DNA from: Trebouxia sp. TZW2008
Lineage: Eukaryota > Chlorophyta > Trebouxiophyceae > Trebouxiales > Trebouxiaceae
Assembly (NCBI GenBank): GCA_002118135.1
Contig: BDIU01000068.1
Span: 186,001-250,000 of the forward strand
Direction of reading: 5' to 3'
Length of the DNA: 64,000 nucleotides
The notes below the pieces were generated by a model that made no database searches, was not told the origin of the DNA, and saw only the letters and a program-made list of their open reading frames with translations. Numbering within the stretch: position 1 is the stretch's first letter; each line of letters opens with the position of its first letter. Below are positions 55,701 to 64,000 of this stretch, in pieces. Made by a program: the position numbers and the translations under genes.

Positions 55701-56599
55701 ATACTTGGCCCTGCATAGCACTTGTCATTTTCACCACGCTGTACATTTGTACTACTATGACCCCAGTTTGATCAAAATGCATGGTGACCCAATATGTAGA
55801 AGGGAAAATCTTTGTTTATTGTTGAAAGGTGAAACACTAACAGGTCAACAGTAGAAAGGCTTTGAAATGGACCCTTCTCTTTGCCCTTTGCACCTGGTGA
55901 CGTACTACAGGCAAGGTGGTTCATTGCTTTCATCATGTACCTCTTCATTAAGAAAGACAGCGCCATTTGACACATCAATCAATCAATATATAGTTTCCTG
56001 GCACAGGGACGCAGCATGTGGTCACACAACAGGCATTGTCAGTGTTAAAACGCATACAACCACACGCATGTGCATGAAGGTTAAGTGCGCCACACCTTGT
56101 AGTCAGACGGTCAACTTCCTCTTGGTAAGCTTTCAGCAGCGATCCGACGTCCTTGTTAAGCTCAGCTGAAGCACTCTTCCTAAATTCTGCAGATACCATA
56201 CAATCAGATCACGTACTGCAAGCGTGCGTCTCAACCCTTGTGCAAGAAGCAGTGCTCTGTTACGGTCACCTCGTGTAGTCTCTGCCAGCTTACGTCTGGT
56301 CTTCAGCGAGCTTTCCTGATTCTCGGCGACGGCCATACCTTGCTCGTCCATCTTTTGCCGAAAGTTGTCCAGATCAAACTCTGCAGTGCAGGCACATGAA
56401 GCATTTAGTCGATGATCACGGCTGCGGCCAACCGATCCGTGCATCTCCAAAAGCACTACGACGCACCCTTCCAGAAGGTCGCGACCGCGTTAACGTTGGC
56501 GAAGGGACTGGCAGGCTCCAAACCGTCATGCTGAGCTAACGCAGTTGCTGAGCTCGGGAGCAAGCCTTCCAATTTGACTGGATCCAGAATGTTCTGCAT
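43792..56599 (-). CDS. CASP: CASP golgin (CUX1 alternative-product family)
   Basis: Sixteen exons join in phase: 56467..56599, 56270..56380, 56096..56186, 55623..55710, 54587..54748, 52937..53134, 51788..51979, 51040..51193, 50677..50702, 50219..50432, 49155..49316, 48510..48664, 47187..47307, 46588..46756, 44754..44880 and 43792..43884, giving 731 residues. CASP is a Golgi membrane coiled-coil protein anchored by one C-terminal transmembrane helix, acting in vesicle tethering (family knowledge). Diagnostic blocks: FDLDNFRQKMDEQG, LLKAYQEEVDRLT, AFLEVYQKLYEAPDP, RNQDLTIKRLEAQL, SLEALLLAKNRHLE, LCSQRDRFRDKAHHLE, RADNLALLERLKYVQG, RYNKAYEEKMNPFSDF, then the membrane segment KYARIFVFCYTLALHLLIMG. 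The start could also lie upstream, since the frame is open before the ATG. Exon 4 uses GCG|GTACGC; exon 9 is a 26-nt micro-exon. Exon 16 is the least certain. Eleven introns contain exon copies. Confidence 0.92.
43955..44735 (-). repeat. Array of donor-side copies of CASP membrane exon
   Basis: At least four units of ~150-200 bp repeat the second half of exon 15 (readings CLLIMGVLARWSH, ALAATEVMQAQQ, CLLIMGVLALEPW) plus intron rich in GATGAT/GGTGAT. Three of them lie in one uninterrupted 198-codon minus frame (43958-44554). Each retains a CAGCAG/GT donor. They lie between exon 15 and exon 16. Confidence 0.88.
44940..45165 (-). repeat. Acceptor-side copies of CASP exon 15
   Basis: Two copies (about 44955-45012 and 45095-45150) repeat the start of the membrane exon after a TGCAG or CAAG junction, with the CACCTGCTG.. 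membrane codons degraded. They are upstream of the functional exon. Confidence 0.8.
45230..45620. repeat. Non-coding ~175-bp tandem repeat in CASP intron 14
   Basis: Two full units and a partial one share CTTGTCAGGTGAAGGCAAA, TTTGCAAAACCCA and CAGCAGCAGTG blocks at ~175-bp spacing. No exon sequence is included. Confidence 0.75.
45870..46480 (-). repeat. Four donor-side copies of CASP exon 14
   Basis: Copies near 46376-46480, 46205-46310, 46030-46135 and 45885-45950 repeat the end of exon 14 (CAGCAGATGAACGTCCTGGA and the following GGGCAGTTCATCTCTGG part) with its donor. They become shorter and less similar with distance from the functional exon. Confidence 0.87.
47360..48005 (-). repeat. Four acceptor-side copies of CASP exon 13
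   Basis: Units at about 47370-47485, 47550-47655, 47735-47835 and 47910-48005, spaced ~175 bp, repeat exon 13 up to KYVQG (readings AREEGQAAEGQMKAAGADS and ARVEGQVATGQVEASRADS). Two of them remain open reading frames in phase with each other. Only the functional exon continues into YQATSRPRK and a usable donor. Confidence 0.9.
48375..48480 (-). repeat. Donor-side copy of CASP exon 12
   Basis: The CTGGTGAGCTTTGTCCCTGA and AAGCGGTC blocks of exon 12's end recur here with a GTATGGC donor, downstream of the functional exon (48510-48664). Confidence 0.8.
48690..48925 (-). repeat. Acceptor-side copies of CASP exon 12
   Basis: A nearly complete copy (about 48715-48820, reading VDKNLLSSLLPSNAGDEQW) and a shorter one (48840-48925) lie upstream of the functional exon. 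Both preserve CACTGCACAA acceptor context or the GATGAGCAGTG block. Confidence 0.85.
49370..49965 (-). repeat. Four acceptor-side copies of CASP exon 11
   Basis: Units starting near 49472, 49630, 49790 and 49955, spaced ~160 bp, repeat the start of exon 11 after TGCAG or CTAG acceptors. Readings are HESSLNQISELKLQVQQLES, SESSLTQISELESQVQQL, HESSLNQISEMHSQLQQL and NSSLNQMAHLEQQVQKL. The heptad pattern is preserved in the nearer copies, which are still largely open. Confidence 0.92.
50480..50625 (-). repeat. Acceptor-side copy of CASP exon 10
   Basis: A ~135-bp copy of the first part of exon 10 (VEELKQHIKVLQAMGYNALE-like reading, then the acidic Glu/Asp run and Gly-rich block) lies upstream of the functional exon with its own TGCAG acceptor. 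Confidence 0.9.
51320..51690 (-). repeat. Three donor-side copies of CASP exon 7
   Basis: Segments near 51600-51690, 51470-51535 and 51325-51360 repeat the end of exon 7 (VNAAQAAICTATNQVVED-like reading, LRNELQNQ and the CCAG donor). Similarity falls with distance from the functional exon 51788-51979. Confidence 0.86.
52085..52375 (-). repeat. Two acceptor-side copies of CASP exon 7
   Basis: Copies at about 52087-52173 and 52295-52372 repeat AGLRSELEVATDDLVRVQQQL-type sequence (first half of exon 7) after CAG or TAG acceptors. The intron flank ACTCTCAAGGCTTTGGCTCAGAC is duplicated too, giving a ~210-bp unit. Confidence 0.88.
52570..52870 (-). repeat. Two donor-side copies of CASP exon 6
   Basis: Units at about 52780-52870 and 52585-52680 repeat the end of exon 6 (LHQASQNRLFTIQS-like reading, then TEEQE and the donor). 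They lie downstream of functional exon 6 (52937-53134). Confidence 0.87.
53160..54150 (-). repeat. Six acceptor-side copies of CASP exon 6
   Basis: Copies with starts near 53284, 53490, 53690, 53835, 54010 and 54145 repeat the first ~75-90 nt of exon 6: EEQLEQAVSNAAAETDAKL with small changes, then VAQMQQ. Spacing is 140-210 bp. Most still have a TGCAG or CAG acceptor, and several remain open. Only 52937-53134 carries the complete exon. Confidence 0.92.
54375..54460 (-). repeat. Donor-side copy of CASP exon 5
   Basis: About 75 bp matching the end of exon 5 (CTTGTTCTGCAGTTGAGCC, GGCCAAGCTGTGCCTC blocks), downstream of the functional exon 54587-54748. Confidence 0.85.
54990..55080 (-). repeat. 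Acceptor-side copy of CASP exon 5
   Basis: Repeats the start of exon 5 (reading DSSSHMAEL, then TANMQVLQ) after GCAAG, upstream of the functional exon. The frame is disrupted. Confidence 0.85.
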
Positions 56600-57271
56600 G
56601 TCTTGCCCGGCTCGCAACTGTTGCTGAGGTGTCAGGGCGCCGCAGGCAACATCAATATGCGCCAAGCTGCAACTTGCAGAAGGTGAATCGTTGCATGTAT
56701 CACTGTGGGTTTTCCATGCCCAACAAGTAAAGTGCTGATCCTTTGTATCCAGGGCATATCCAGTGATCAGCCCCGTTTGTTTTAGATAGAACGTGTGGGC
56801 TGTTATGTAGACGTGGTGCTCCTCCCGCTGCTAGTGAGTAATGTGCGTGTCTGGGATTGGTGGGTCATGCATGTCAGGAGCGCCCTTGGAAAATGCATAC
56901 GCACATCTTGATTGTTATGACCGTTGCCAGCAGCAGTCCCTGACATGCGTCCACATAATTTACCAGGTCATTCTTTTACGCACTGCCTTTACTCTGTGAC
57001 GTCTGACCTAAATCTTTGGCTTCTTAACTTGCCTGCAGCATGCACAACAGATCAGCTCAGACTGTAAAAGATACTGCAAACATGCGCACTCACATTGCCT
57101 GACCAAAACTGTCAACAAGGGCTCTGATAGGTCATAGGACTGCAGCTCTTGCATTGAGCTTTGACTAAGTTATCAGGTTGGGCTTGTGACAAGCTGCAAT
57201 GCCGGCAGACACCCAAAATGAGAGCGCAATGAATATCACAAAGGCACACAGGATTGCAGCATTATCTTACA
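56600..57271. other. Gap between APE2 3' end and CASP start
   Basis: Contains the 3' end of APE2 and 5' sequence of CASP on the same strand. I searched the minus strand for a GRF zinc finger (C-x-x-H ... C ... C) that APE2 proteins usually carry and found none. No other feature is supported. Confidence 0.45.
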
Positions 57272-60200
57272 TCAGCAACATACTGTTGGCACTGATAACC
57301 TGCAACAGAGGGGAGGCCTGAAGCACGCAGAGTGTCACCTTGAAATCAGCTCAGCAAACGTTACACGAGATGGCATCATTTGTGGGCAAACATGAAAAGT
57401 TTGGGTGAGCCTGTCAGCCAGCCAATGTTGCATTGTCAGGCAAAAATGCGCAAAATTTGAAAATATCAGGGCACTGTGCATAAAGTTCCCATGGCTGTAC
57501 CTGTCGGCTTCATCACCAGAAAAGGCTGGTGCATCACCCTTGAGAGCAGCAGGTGACGCATCAGGTTTTGCTGCATCAGGCGATGGATCAACTTTTGGTC
57601 TAGCAGGCTTCTGCATGAACATGCGCATTGAAGGCTGAGTCCTGTCATTGAATCTCTTCATTCGCGCTGAGGATAAAGCACATGGGGCATGAGGTTTGGG
57701 CGGCGTCAAGTCTTTGAGCTCTGCAGGCAAAAACAGGCATCGCATACTAAATCAAAGCTGCGTCCTGTCATTGAACCTCTCGAGTGGGCGAAGGACAAAG
57801 GACAGGGCGAACGGGGTTTTGGTGGGGTTTTGGCAAGGTCAAATACTTGAGCTCTGCAAGGACATGAACCAACATGGACTAGATCAAAGCTGCATAGGAA
57901 GGCTGTTTCCTGTCACTGCAACTCTTTCTGCATGCTGAGAACAGCGCATAGGGGGGTTGAGCTTCAGGCAGCGCTGAGTCTTTCAGCTCTGCAGGCACGT
58001 TGAGCAACACAGATTAGATGAAAACTGCATCAAACAGAAGACTAGGTTCTGCTGTCAAACCTCTCTGTGCGCAAATGGAACAATCTATGCAGTCTCTGAT
58101 ACACCAATTGAAACTGATGAAGCATGAGGCTTGAGCAGCAGTGGCTCTGACACCAACAACGGACCAGATTAAAGCTGCAGCAATGGAAGGCTAGGTCTTG
58201 TCGTTGAATCCTTTGGTGCATGCTGAAGACAAAGCACATGGTGGTGAGATTTGAGCGGCGTCATATCCTTGAACTCTGCTGGCATGTTGAGCTACACAGA
58301 CTAGATCAAAGCTGATTGATATAGCACATGCACTAAGGCAGCATGGTCAATCTAGTTGTCAGGCAGTGGCGGTGCTTCCCATGAGACAAGGTTCACACAG
58401 CACAGCACAGCACAGCACAGCACAGCACAGCACAGCATCTGCAGCTCTACTTAGCATTGAGGCAGCACAATGGGAGGCAGCGACAATGCTTCATACAAGA
58501 CCACATTGTCGAGCACAGCACATCACTTGTTCAGCACAGCACAGCACATCACTTGTTCAGCACAGCACAGCACATCACTTGTTCAGCACAGCACAGCACA
58601 GCACAGCACAGCACAGCACAGCACAGCACACATACAGCACAGTACAGCACAATCTGGGCATAAAGTCTCACCTAGCACTAGGGCAGCATGATCACTCCAC
58701 TTGGGAGGCAGTGATAGGATCTCACATGACACAACCTTATCCAGAAGGCCTGAGGAGCAAAGGGCGTAATCAATCCTGACTCCCTGCGTCAGCCACACAC
58801 ACATGTGGCTGATGGCAGTCTTGCCCTCCTGACTTGTACAAAGTTGACAGAAATCCACCAGCAGTGCAACCTCCGATGCTAATTTGCTGGCTTTGTGATC
58901 ATTCAGCAAAGTTGCCTCAGGAGCACAGATGACTGCACAACTGCAGGAAGTCAGGTATGTGCATGCCACAAGGATTGAGTTGTTCTGTAGAATGCTGTCA
59001 AAACACATAACTGACGCATCTTCAGATGATAGCAGGTGTGTCCCAAATCAATGTATTTTGATGCCAAGGTATCAAGGCGACAAGGCTGAGCACAGATTGA
59101 GTGTGGTACCTCATTGAATGCACGTGCACTGGTTTTCTCGTCCCACACAGTGAAAGCATCTGTAGTGTCTGGATGCAAATTGCGCCAAACATCTTGAAAA
59201 TCCACCAAAATTGATGCAAACAGCTCCTTTTCGTCTAATGGATACATGGCCTCTCTGTCAAGCTTGTCATATACGTCCTTCTGGGAAGCTGCTATGTTCA
59301 GATCTCCCACAATCAGCACCTACACATGATATGTACACTAAAGAGGTGCTATACAGCTGCCCATGGAGATTTTGCAGCATTGACATCAAGAAGTTGGTGC
59401 TGGCGGCCAATTTTCTGGGCAGCCAGTTTTCTGGGCAGTGACTGGTTAAAACAACTGGCCCTTTGCTCCCCAGGTGAGCCCCAATTGCGCATATGCTGAA
59501 TTCTCAGTTGGCATCTGAGCTGCAGTGCATCTGTATATTATGCACTCACACGCCAGGCATCTGCTGAGCAGTCAAGGACATCACTGACAGTATGGGCGCA
59601 GCAGATGCTAAGTGGCTGCTGTGAAGATGCTTCCCATGGCTGCAAGCTGTGTGAATGCTAGCAAGCCATGCAGATGCTATGTGCATTGTGGAAGGACACA
59701 TCAAACCCCCACCTCTCGCCCAGCCTCTCGTAGCCTTAGGGCCTTGAGCTTCAGTGCCTCCAAGAACTTGAACTTGTATGCAGACCTGGCTCTTTCTGGT
59801 CCAGGCCCGGCATTGGGCACATACACATTGATCAGCACGAAAGCCACATGATCTGTCAACACCACCCTGCATCAGCGCAGCAGTCGCAACTGCAGCACCA
59901 TGACTTCACCACAATGACCTATGGGAGCTATTGCACCAGCGTGGGGCACATTGTTCAGCACAAACAACCCATGCTTCGTCAACACCACCCTGCACCAGTA
60001 CATTGTGACAACATTGCAGCATCATGATTGTTCCACGCTGACTGTATATATCAGCGCAAGGCCACCAAAGGGGTCGCATCAATGCAAAGGCTTCATGTTC
60101 ACTTCCACCACTGTAGCATTGTCCGCCTCTAATCAGGAGGCTGGAATTTTGTGGTTCCCTGGCATGCAGGTGCAATAGGTGCTCTGTGGCCTTACTTCAG

Positions 60201-61280
60201 CATGCTTCTTAATGTATAGAAGGCGACTGAGGCAAAACACAAAAGGAAGCATGCTTGCCCTTGGTCGCCGTCTTGTTTGTCAGGCCAACGCAGTGATGTC
60301 CACCTTCATGCATGTGGCGGCACCACTGTGCAGACAGACAGGGTTGCCCAATGTTTGCAAGTATCACAATGCTCAACACAAGCAGCCAAAGATGGGTGCC
60401 TTGGCAGATCTTTACACATCTTACCGTTGCAGTTCCCTGGTACGTACATCAAGACTGTGCTTACAGCAAGATCGTGCTTATATTAAGTGTCCTTCAACAG
60501 AAAAAGTCACTGTGTATTGCATACTCTGCTGGATTGTTCGCGCTTCTTGTATCTGCTTGCTTCACATATAGGCACAATGCAATTGGGCGTCAACCCCTGC
60601 ATTTTGACTGCAATGATACCTCTTGGTGGGGGCATCTTGTAACAAGGACAACTTCTTGATAATTAATGCACTTCTTATCAAGAGAGAATCCTGTATAGAG
60701 TATATCAAGCATACCTACCCTCCCTGTCAACGTCATCATCGCCACTACCAAGGCAGTCCACTTCAGCATTCACCGGTGACCACTGCTTGCTCACATAGTT
60801 AACGGTTCCTACAAAAGCAAGTTCTGGTGTCCCACAAGTATATATCCATTTGACACATGTTGCATGACATTATGTGGAGCCTCGAACAAGCAGTATGACA
60901 CAACTTACCACTGTAGCCTTTCTTCTCCTTTGAGATCGCCCAGAAGGACTCAAACCCCTCTACACAAGCAAGGTCCTTGGTCAACTTTTCGTGCGACAAG
61001 AGCTTGGTCTCCTGGAACGCAAGACAGTACAGATGAACCTAGCGTCAATGCGTTGACCTTACACAGGGGAGGCGTGCGACTGATCACACCTGACCTGGAA
61101 GCAGGCTATATCAGCCTGATGATGTTGCAAGAAGCCTTGTATCCCACCGTGAGCGTGCACAAAGTTGCGGACCGTAGGCACCTGCACAAGTCGATATGTG
61201 AGACTCACATCTCCGAGTTGAACGAATCACAGCTTTGCAACGCTCACCAGTGCGTTTATGTTCCAGATCAAAATGCGCAT
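57272..61280 (-). CDS. APE2: APE2-type AP endonuclease (exonuclease III family)
   Basis: Exons 61248..61280, 61095..61181, 60909..61011, 60715..60808, 59713..59866, 59110..59319, 58672..58783 and 57501..57720 join in phase; a ninth, 57272..57299, would close the frame but is uncertain. The protein (about 345 residues) has the exonuclease III order: MRILIWNINAL, DIACFQETKL (catalytic Glu), GYSG, EGRVVLTDH, FVLINVYVPNAGPG, VLIVGDLNIA (Asp/Asn pair), FTVWDEKTSAR, VRIDYALCS and KWSDHAALVL (final Asp-His). APE2 enzymes cleave at abasic sites and resect 3' ends with PCNA in the nucleus (family knowledge). The C-terminal tail contains QPSMRMFM, a plausible PCNA-interacting motif (Q-x-x-M-x-x-F). The usual GRF zinc finger is not found. 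Exon 4 uses GGTAG|GTATG; the alternative donor breaks the frame. Confidence 0.88.
57765..58285 (-). repeat. Four acceptor-side copies of APE2 exon 8
   Basis: Units at about 57770-57860, 57885-57985, 58020-58135 and 58165-58280, spaced ~135 bp, repeat the first ~110 nt of exon 8 (57501-57720) including GAGCTCTGCAGG-like acceptors and the TTGAATC.CTTCATTCG-like block. They carry frameshifts and stops and lie in intron 7, upstream of the functional exon. Confidence 0.88.
58395..58652. repeat. (CACAG)n microsatellite with higher-order units
   Basis: Two blocks of CACAG pentanucleotides (58395-58437 and 58512-58652) lie in APE2 intron 7. In the second block a ~27-bp unit, CATCACTTGTTCAGCACAGC plus CACAG, is repeated three times before the run becomes pure. 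The pentamer gives long open frames in several phases that are not genes. Confidence 0.93.
59925..60000 (-). repeat. Acceptor-side copy of APE2 exon 5
   Basis: About 70 nt after a GTGCAG acceptor reads VVLTKHGLFVLNNVPHAG; functional exon 5 (59713-59866) reads VVLTDHVAFVLINVYVPNAG. It is upstream of the functional exon and still open, but lacks the rest of the exon. Confidence 0.88.
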
Positions 61281-61861
61281 GTAAGCTGCTGTATAGACTA
61301 GTGACGGACGCTCCAGCACTGTTCCGCGCAGTTCGATGACATGCAGTGCCGACAAGTCTGCTCTCACCAAGAAGTGAACATGAACAGAAGCTGGAGCAGT
61401 TCAGAAGGGAGTTGATCATTTGACATCTACACCGTACAAGCATTATGACGATATTCACTAGACGTAGACCCCGATCGGCAGTCGCAAGAGGTCCCTCCAT
61501 CTGGCGGATTGAGACAGTGTCTACAGAGCATCGTGTGCTTGGACATCGGTGGTTACAGTCTCACGGTTCCACTTCTTCAGGCTTGGTCACGTCTGCTGCT
61601 TGTCAGGTGGGGTGTCAGGGTAGCAGGTAGGCCACCAGCTTTCCTACCGACCTTTTACCGCATTGCTTTCGTCATCGTACTCGTACAACTGCTGTTCAAG
61701 CATGAGCAACGCCAAGGTCCGGTCATTATTGATGCAGGACTTGTACAGGCATCTCTATGCACCATAGGCAGTGGTGGCCTGCAGCTGAGCATTTGACTTG
61801 CAAGACTGCAGCATCAGCACTGGTTAACAATGTGGAGAAGTGCGAGGCAGCTGCAGGCAAC
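61281..61861. promoter_or_regulatory. Head-to-head promoter region APE2 / 2H protein
   Basis: 581 bp separate the APE2 ATG (61280) from the most likely ATG of the plus-strand gene (61862). A 95-codon frame at 61509-61796 (+) has no family resemblance. No individual promoter element is identifiable by eye. Confidence 0.3.
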
Positions 61862-64000
61862 ATGTCAGCACGGTCTGGTGGACTAGCTCAGGCAGGCTTC
61901 CAAGGCATGCTGGCAGCTGAGGCCTCAGAAGCAAGCTGTGGCCTTTCACCAAGCTCACGATCACCCTTGAGCAAGCAGTCAGAAAGCACATCTCTAGACT
62001 GGCAGACAGCACTGCTGCGCAAGCTTCTGCCAAACAGCAACTTCATGCCATCAGCACCAGCAAGCCACAACATCCAAAGCTCACAGCCTGCACAGCATGA
62101 CCTTTTGGACAGCAACGCACGCTCACTCGTGAAAGGCAGCAATGAATCTAACACAGCATCTACCGGCCCTTTTCTCTATGCTGGCGTTTTCCTAGACCCT
62201 CTGAGCAGTGCAAGACTGTTGGCTTGGTGCCCTCCCAAGCACAGTCAGCTGAGTGCAGACCACCTGACTCTGCTGTACAGACCATCAGCTGAGCAGGTTG
62301 GAAGTCTTCCAACTCTGGGAGCCTCAGTGGAGCTGCAGGTCATTTACAAAGCGCAAGATTCTACTATCCAGGTACAGTGCGTCTTTTGTTGTTGCAACAG
62401 CGTGCATTTGCACCTTATTGAGTCGATATGTTGGCTGCTGCGTTGTGCTTTGCTGCATGCCAAGCATCACCTTGCCCTGTGGATGAAGCTACCATCATGA
62501 AATCGTAAATCAGTGCAGCATGTCAGATACAGCCAGGTTTTGCTAATCTATTCTCTGTTATTGTTTTTGAAACTTTCTAGGTTGTCTGCACTACTAGACG
62601 CGCTCGTACCTGATGTAGTTTTAGGCTGCTTCTCCCAACAACATGGAATAATGTTCTCAATCCAGTTTCTCAAGGCCCAAACCTTGCTTGAAACTCATTA
62701 TGTTGCCTTTGATGCGAAGGATGCATGCCTTTATCCGCAGGCTGTTGCAGTGCGGGGTCCTCAATGGGTATCTCAATTATTGCACTGTCCAGCTCATGTC
62801 ACTGTCTCCATGGCAGACGGGGTAAAGGCCAAGACATCTGCAAACTTGCTGCGCCGAGTGCAGCAAGGCCTTATGGTTGGCGTGCAGGCTGAGCAGTGCC
62901 ATGACACCATCACGTGAGGCTGTCTGGTTGTTTCTGTTATTCTGTATCGCTTTTGGAAGTGTGTGGTCTGCACAGTGTCTGTCTGTGCCAGGCTGTGCTG
63001 GCAGGTCTTGAGTGCAAAGCTTCTGCATGAAAAGCATCTGCTGTAGGCAACACTGCCTCCATGTGCTGCGTGCTAACAGCTTCCCTTCTTGTAGAAATGA
63101 TTGTAACATTGAGAGCTTAGCCAGCGTCAGGTCTTGCAGATCGTGCTTGTCAAGCAGATCAATCAGTCTTAAGCTGCATTGCACAAGCCTGATCAAGTTT
63201 TTGAGCCTTGTGCGCTGATGCTCGAGATCAAAATCAGTCCACTTGTTCAGAAGAAAAATAGGTTTGTTGGTTTTGCAGGCTCACTGGACGGGTTGGCATC
63301 AAGCTGGAGGATGGAAGCATCGCCTTCTCTGCTTCAGAGCTTGCAGACAAGACTGCTGCTTCTGCTGCCTCCGCCCCAAATGCTACAGCTGGTGCTGGTG
63401 CTGCTGCTGCTGCTGCTGTGACCTCCATAGCAGAAACCCAATCTTTTGCAGTGGACAGGCCTTCCATCCAGCCATGCCATGACCGTACAGGCCAAGTCTC
63501 TCAGCCTCAAACAGCTGCAGGCCTGGTCACCAGCATTCAAGAGCAGTCAATTGCAAGACAGTCATTGTCCAAATCAGTAGAGTCACCCAGCGTCGGCTCT
63601 AGCAGACCCAAAGCATCACCTGCAACGGCAAAGGTGAACACCAGTGTGGCCAAAACAGCACATGCAACAGGACCATCAGGCCGACAGCAAGTGTCAGACA
63701 GGTGTGATCAGTTCAGTGTACCATATGTACAGTATGAAGAGCTGAGTGATGAGGATGCTCTGGAGGCTCTGCAACAGCTAGATGCATTGCTGGCCCCAAG
63801 CAGATGTACTCGCTTCACTACAGGCCCTTCCTCAGCAAGACAGACAGGCTTGTCTACATCAACAGGCGGCACAGATCCTTCTCCAGTAAGGCAGACAGGC
63901 ATGACTGGAACCAGAGACAGCGTCAGGCGTCAGGTCTCTGGTTCAAAGCCCCCGCCTAGTGCGCATACAAGCACTGTAGGAAAGGGGGCGCGCAAGTTTT
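61862..64000 (+). CDS. 2H-phosphoesterase-like protein, C-terminus beyond window
   Basis: Three exons join in phase: 61862..62371, 62741..62913 and 63279 to beyond 64000. Residues 1-100 are Ser/Ala-rich. Residues ~100-225 carry the pattern of a 2H (LigT/tRNA-ligase CPD-like) domain: FLYAGVFLDPLSSARLL, a first H-x-T-hydrophobic motif (DHLTLLY), a beta-rich middle (SVELQVIYKAQDSTIQ, then AVAVRG) and a second motif (AHVTVSM). These are followed by ADGVKAKTSANLL and the end segment LTGRVGIKLEDGS. 2H enzymes act on 2',3'-cyclic or 2'-phosphate RNA ends and related esters (family knowledge); the substrate here is unknown. Exon 3 continues as a long low-complexity region with an Ala run encoded by a GCTGCT repeat (63375-63419) and an acidic helix (EELSDEDALEALQQL). 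An alternative start upstream of 61862 is possible because the frame is open. Confidence 0.75.

Noticed and set aside
58366..58779. 137-codon plus-strand frame and its overlapping neighbours
   Set aside because: Open only because the CACAG repeat has no stop in several frames; the product would be a Ser-Thr-Ala-Gln-His pentapeptide repeat.

Overview
This window reads as nuclear DNA of a unicellular green alga (Chlorophyta; a trebouxiophyte-type genome is my best guess, by inference only). Reasons: genes are split into many short exons (26 to about 460 nt) with GTRAG donors and very uniform TGCAG acceptors; the standard code is used; a eukaryotic tRNA-Gln is present; and the proteins are eukaryotic housekeeping families (snRNP, nucleolar helicase, golgin) plus a flagellar radial-spoke protein. 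There are no operons, Shine-Dalgarno sites or CRISPRs. Most gene models below were built by hand: I picked splice sites, checked that exon phases join without a break, and compared the product with family features I know.

Layout. 0.6-2.7 kb (-): three joined exons plus a downstream exon of an unrecognised helical protein. 3.9-6.1 kb (-): TLDc-domain protein. 6.7-7.0 kb (-): exon-like frames of an unknown gene. 7.3-15.5 kb (+): DEAD-box helicase DBP9/DDX56. 15.7-16.0 kb: small element with 67-bp direct repeats and a tRNA-like core. 16.4-18.1 kb (-): leucine-rich-repeat protein. 18.8 kb (-): tRNA-Gln(UUG). 19.5-20.9 kb (-): zinc-ribbon repeat protein (DUF4379 type). 21.2-27.6 kb: decayed mobile-element territory, with two head-to-head Ty3/gypsy reverse-transcriptase fragments and a 43-bp inverted terminal match, plus two small ORFs. 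27.8-33.8 kb (-): splicing factor PRP3. 34.2-36.9 kb (-): SPOUT1/C9orf114-type RNA methyltransferase. 37.5-42.9 kb (+): RSP7-like radial spoke protein (RIIa domain plus EF-hands). 43.8-56.6 kb (-): CASP golgin (CUX1 alternative-product family), 16 exons. 57.3-61.3 kb (-): APE2-type AP endonuclease. 61.9 kb to the end (+): 2H-phosphoesterase-like protein, cut by the window edge.

The striking property of the window is the same in every well-resolved multi-exon gene. Introns are packed with tandem, partly decayed copies of pieces of the neighbouring exons, and the copies follow a rule. Copies upstream of a functional exon carry the exon's 5' part with its 3' splice site. Copies downstream carry the exon's 3' part with its 5' splice site. 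Each duplication therefore spans exactly one splice junction, so the reading frame can survive if splicing uses the innermost site. This lengthens introns and leaves many decoy exons; I count roughly sixty copies in nine genes. I regard this as the most interesting system here.

Gene neighbourhoods: three head-to-head pairs (TLDc/DBP9, SPOUT1/RSP7, APE2/2H) are separated by about 0.6-1.2 kb and may share promoter regions. PRP3 lies tail-to-head behind SPOUT1 with 351 bp between. RSP7 and CASP converge. I see no functional operon-like grouping.
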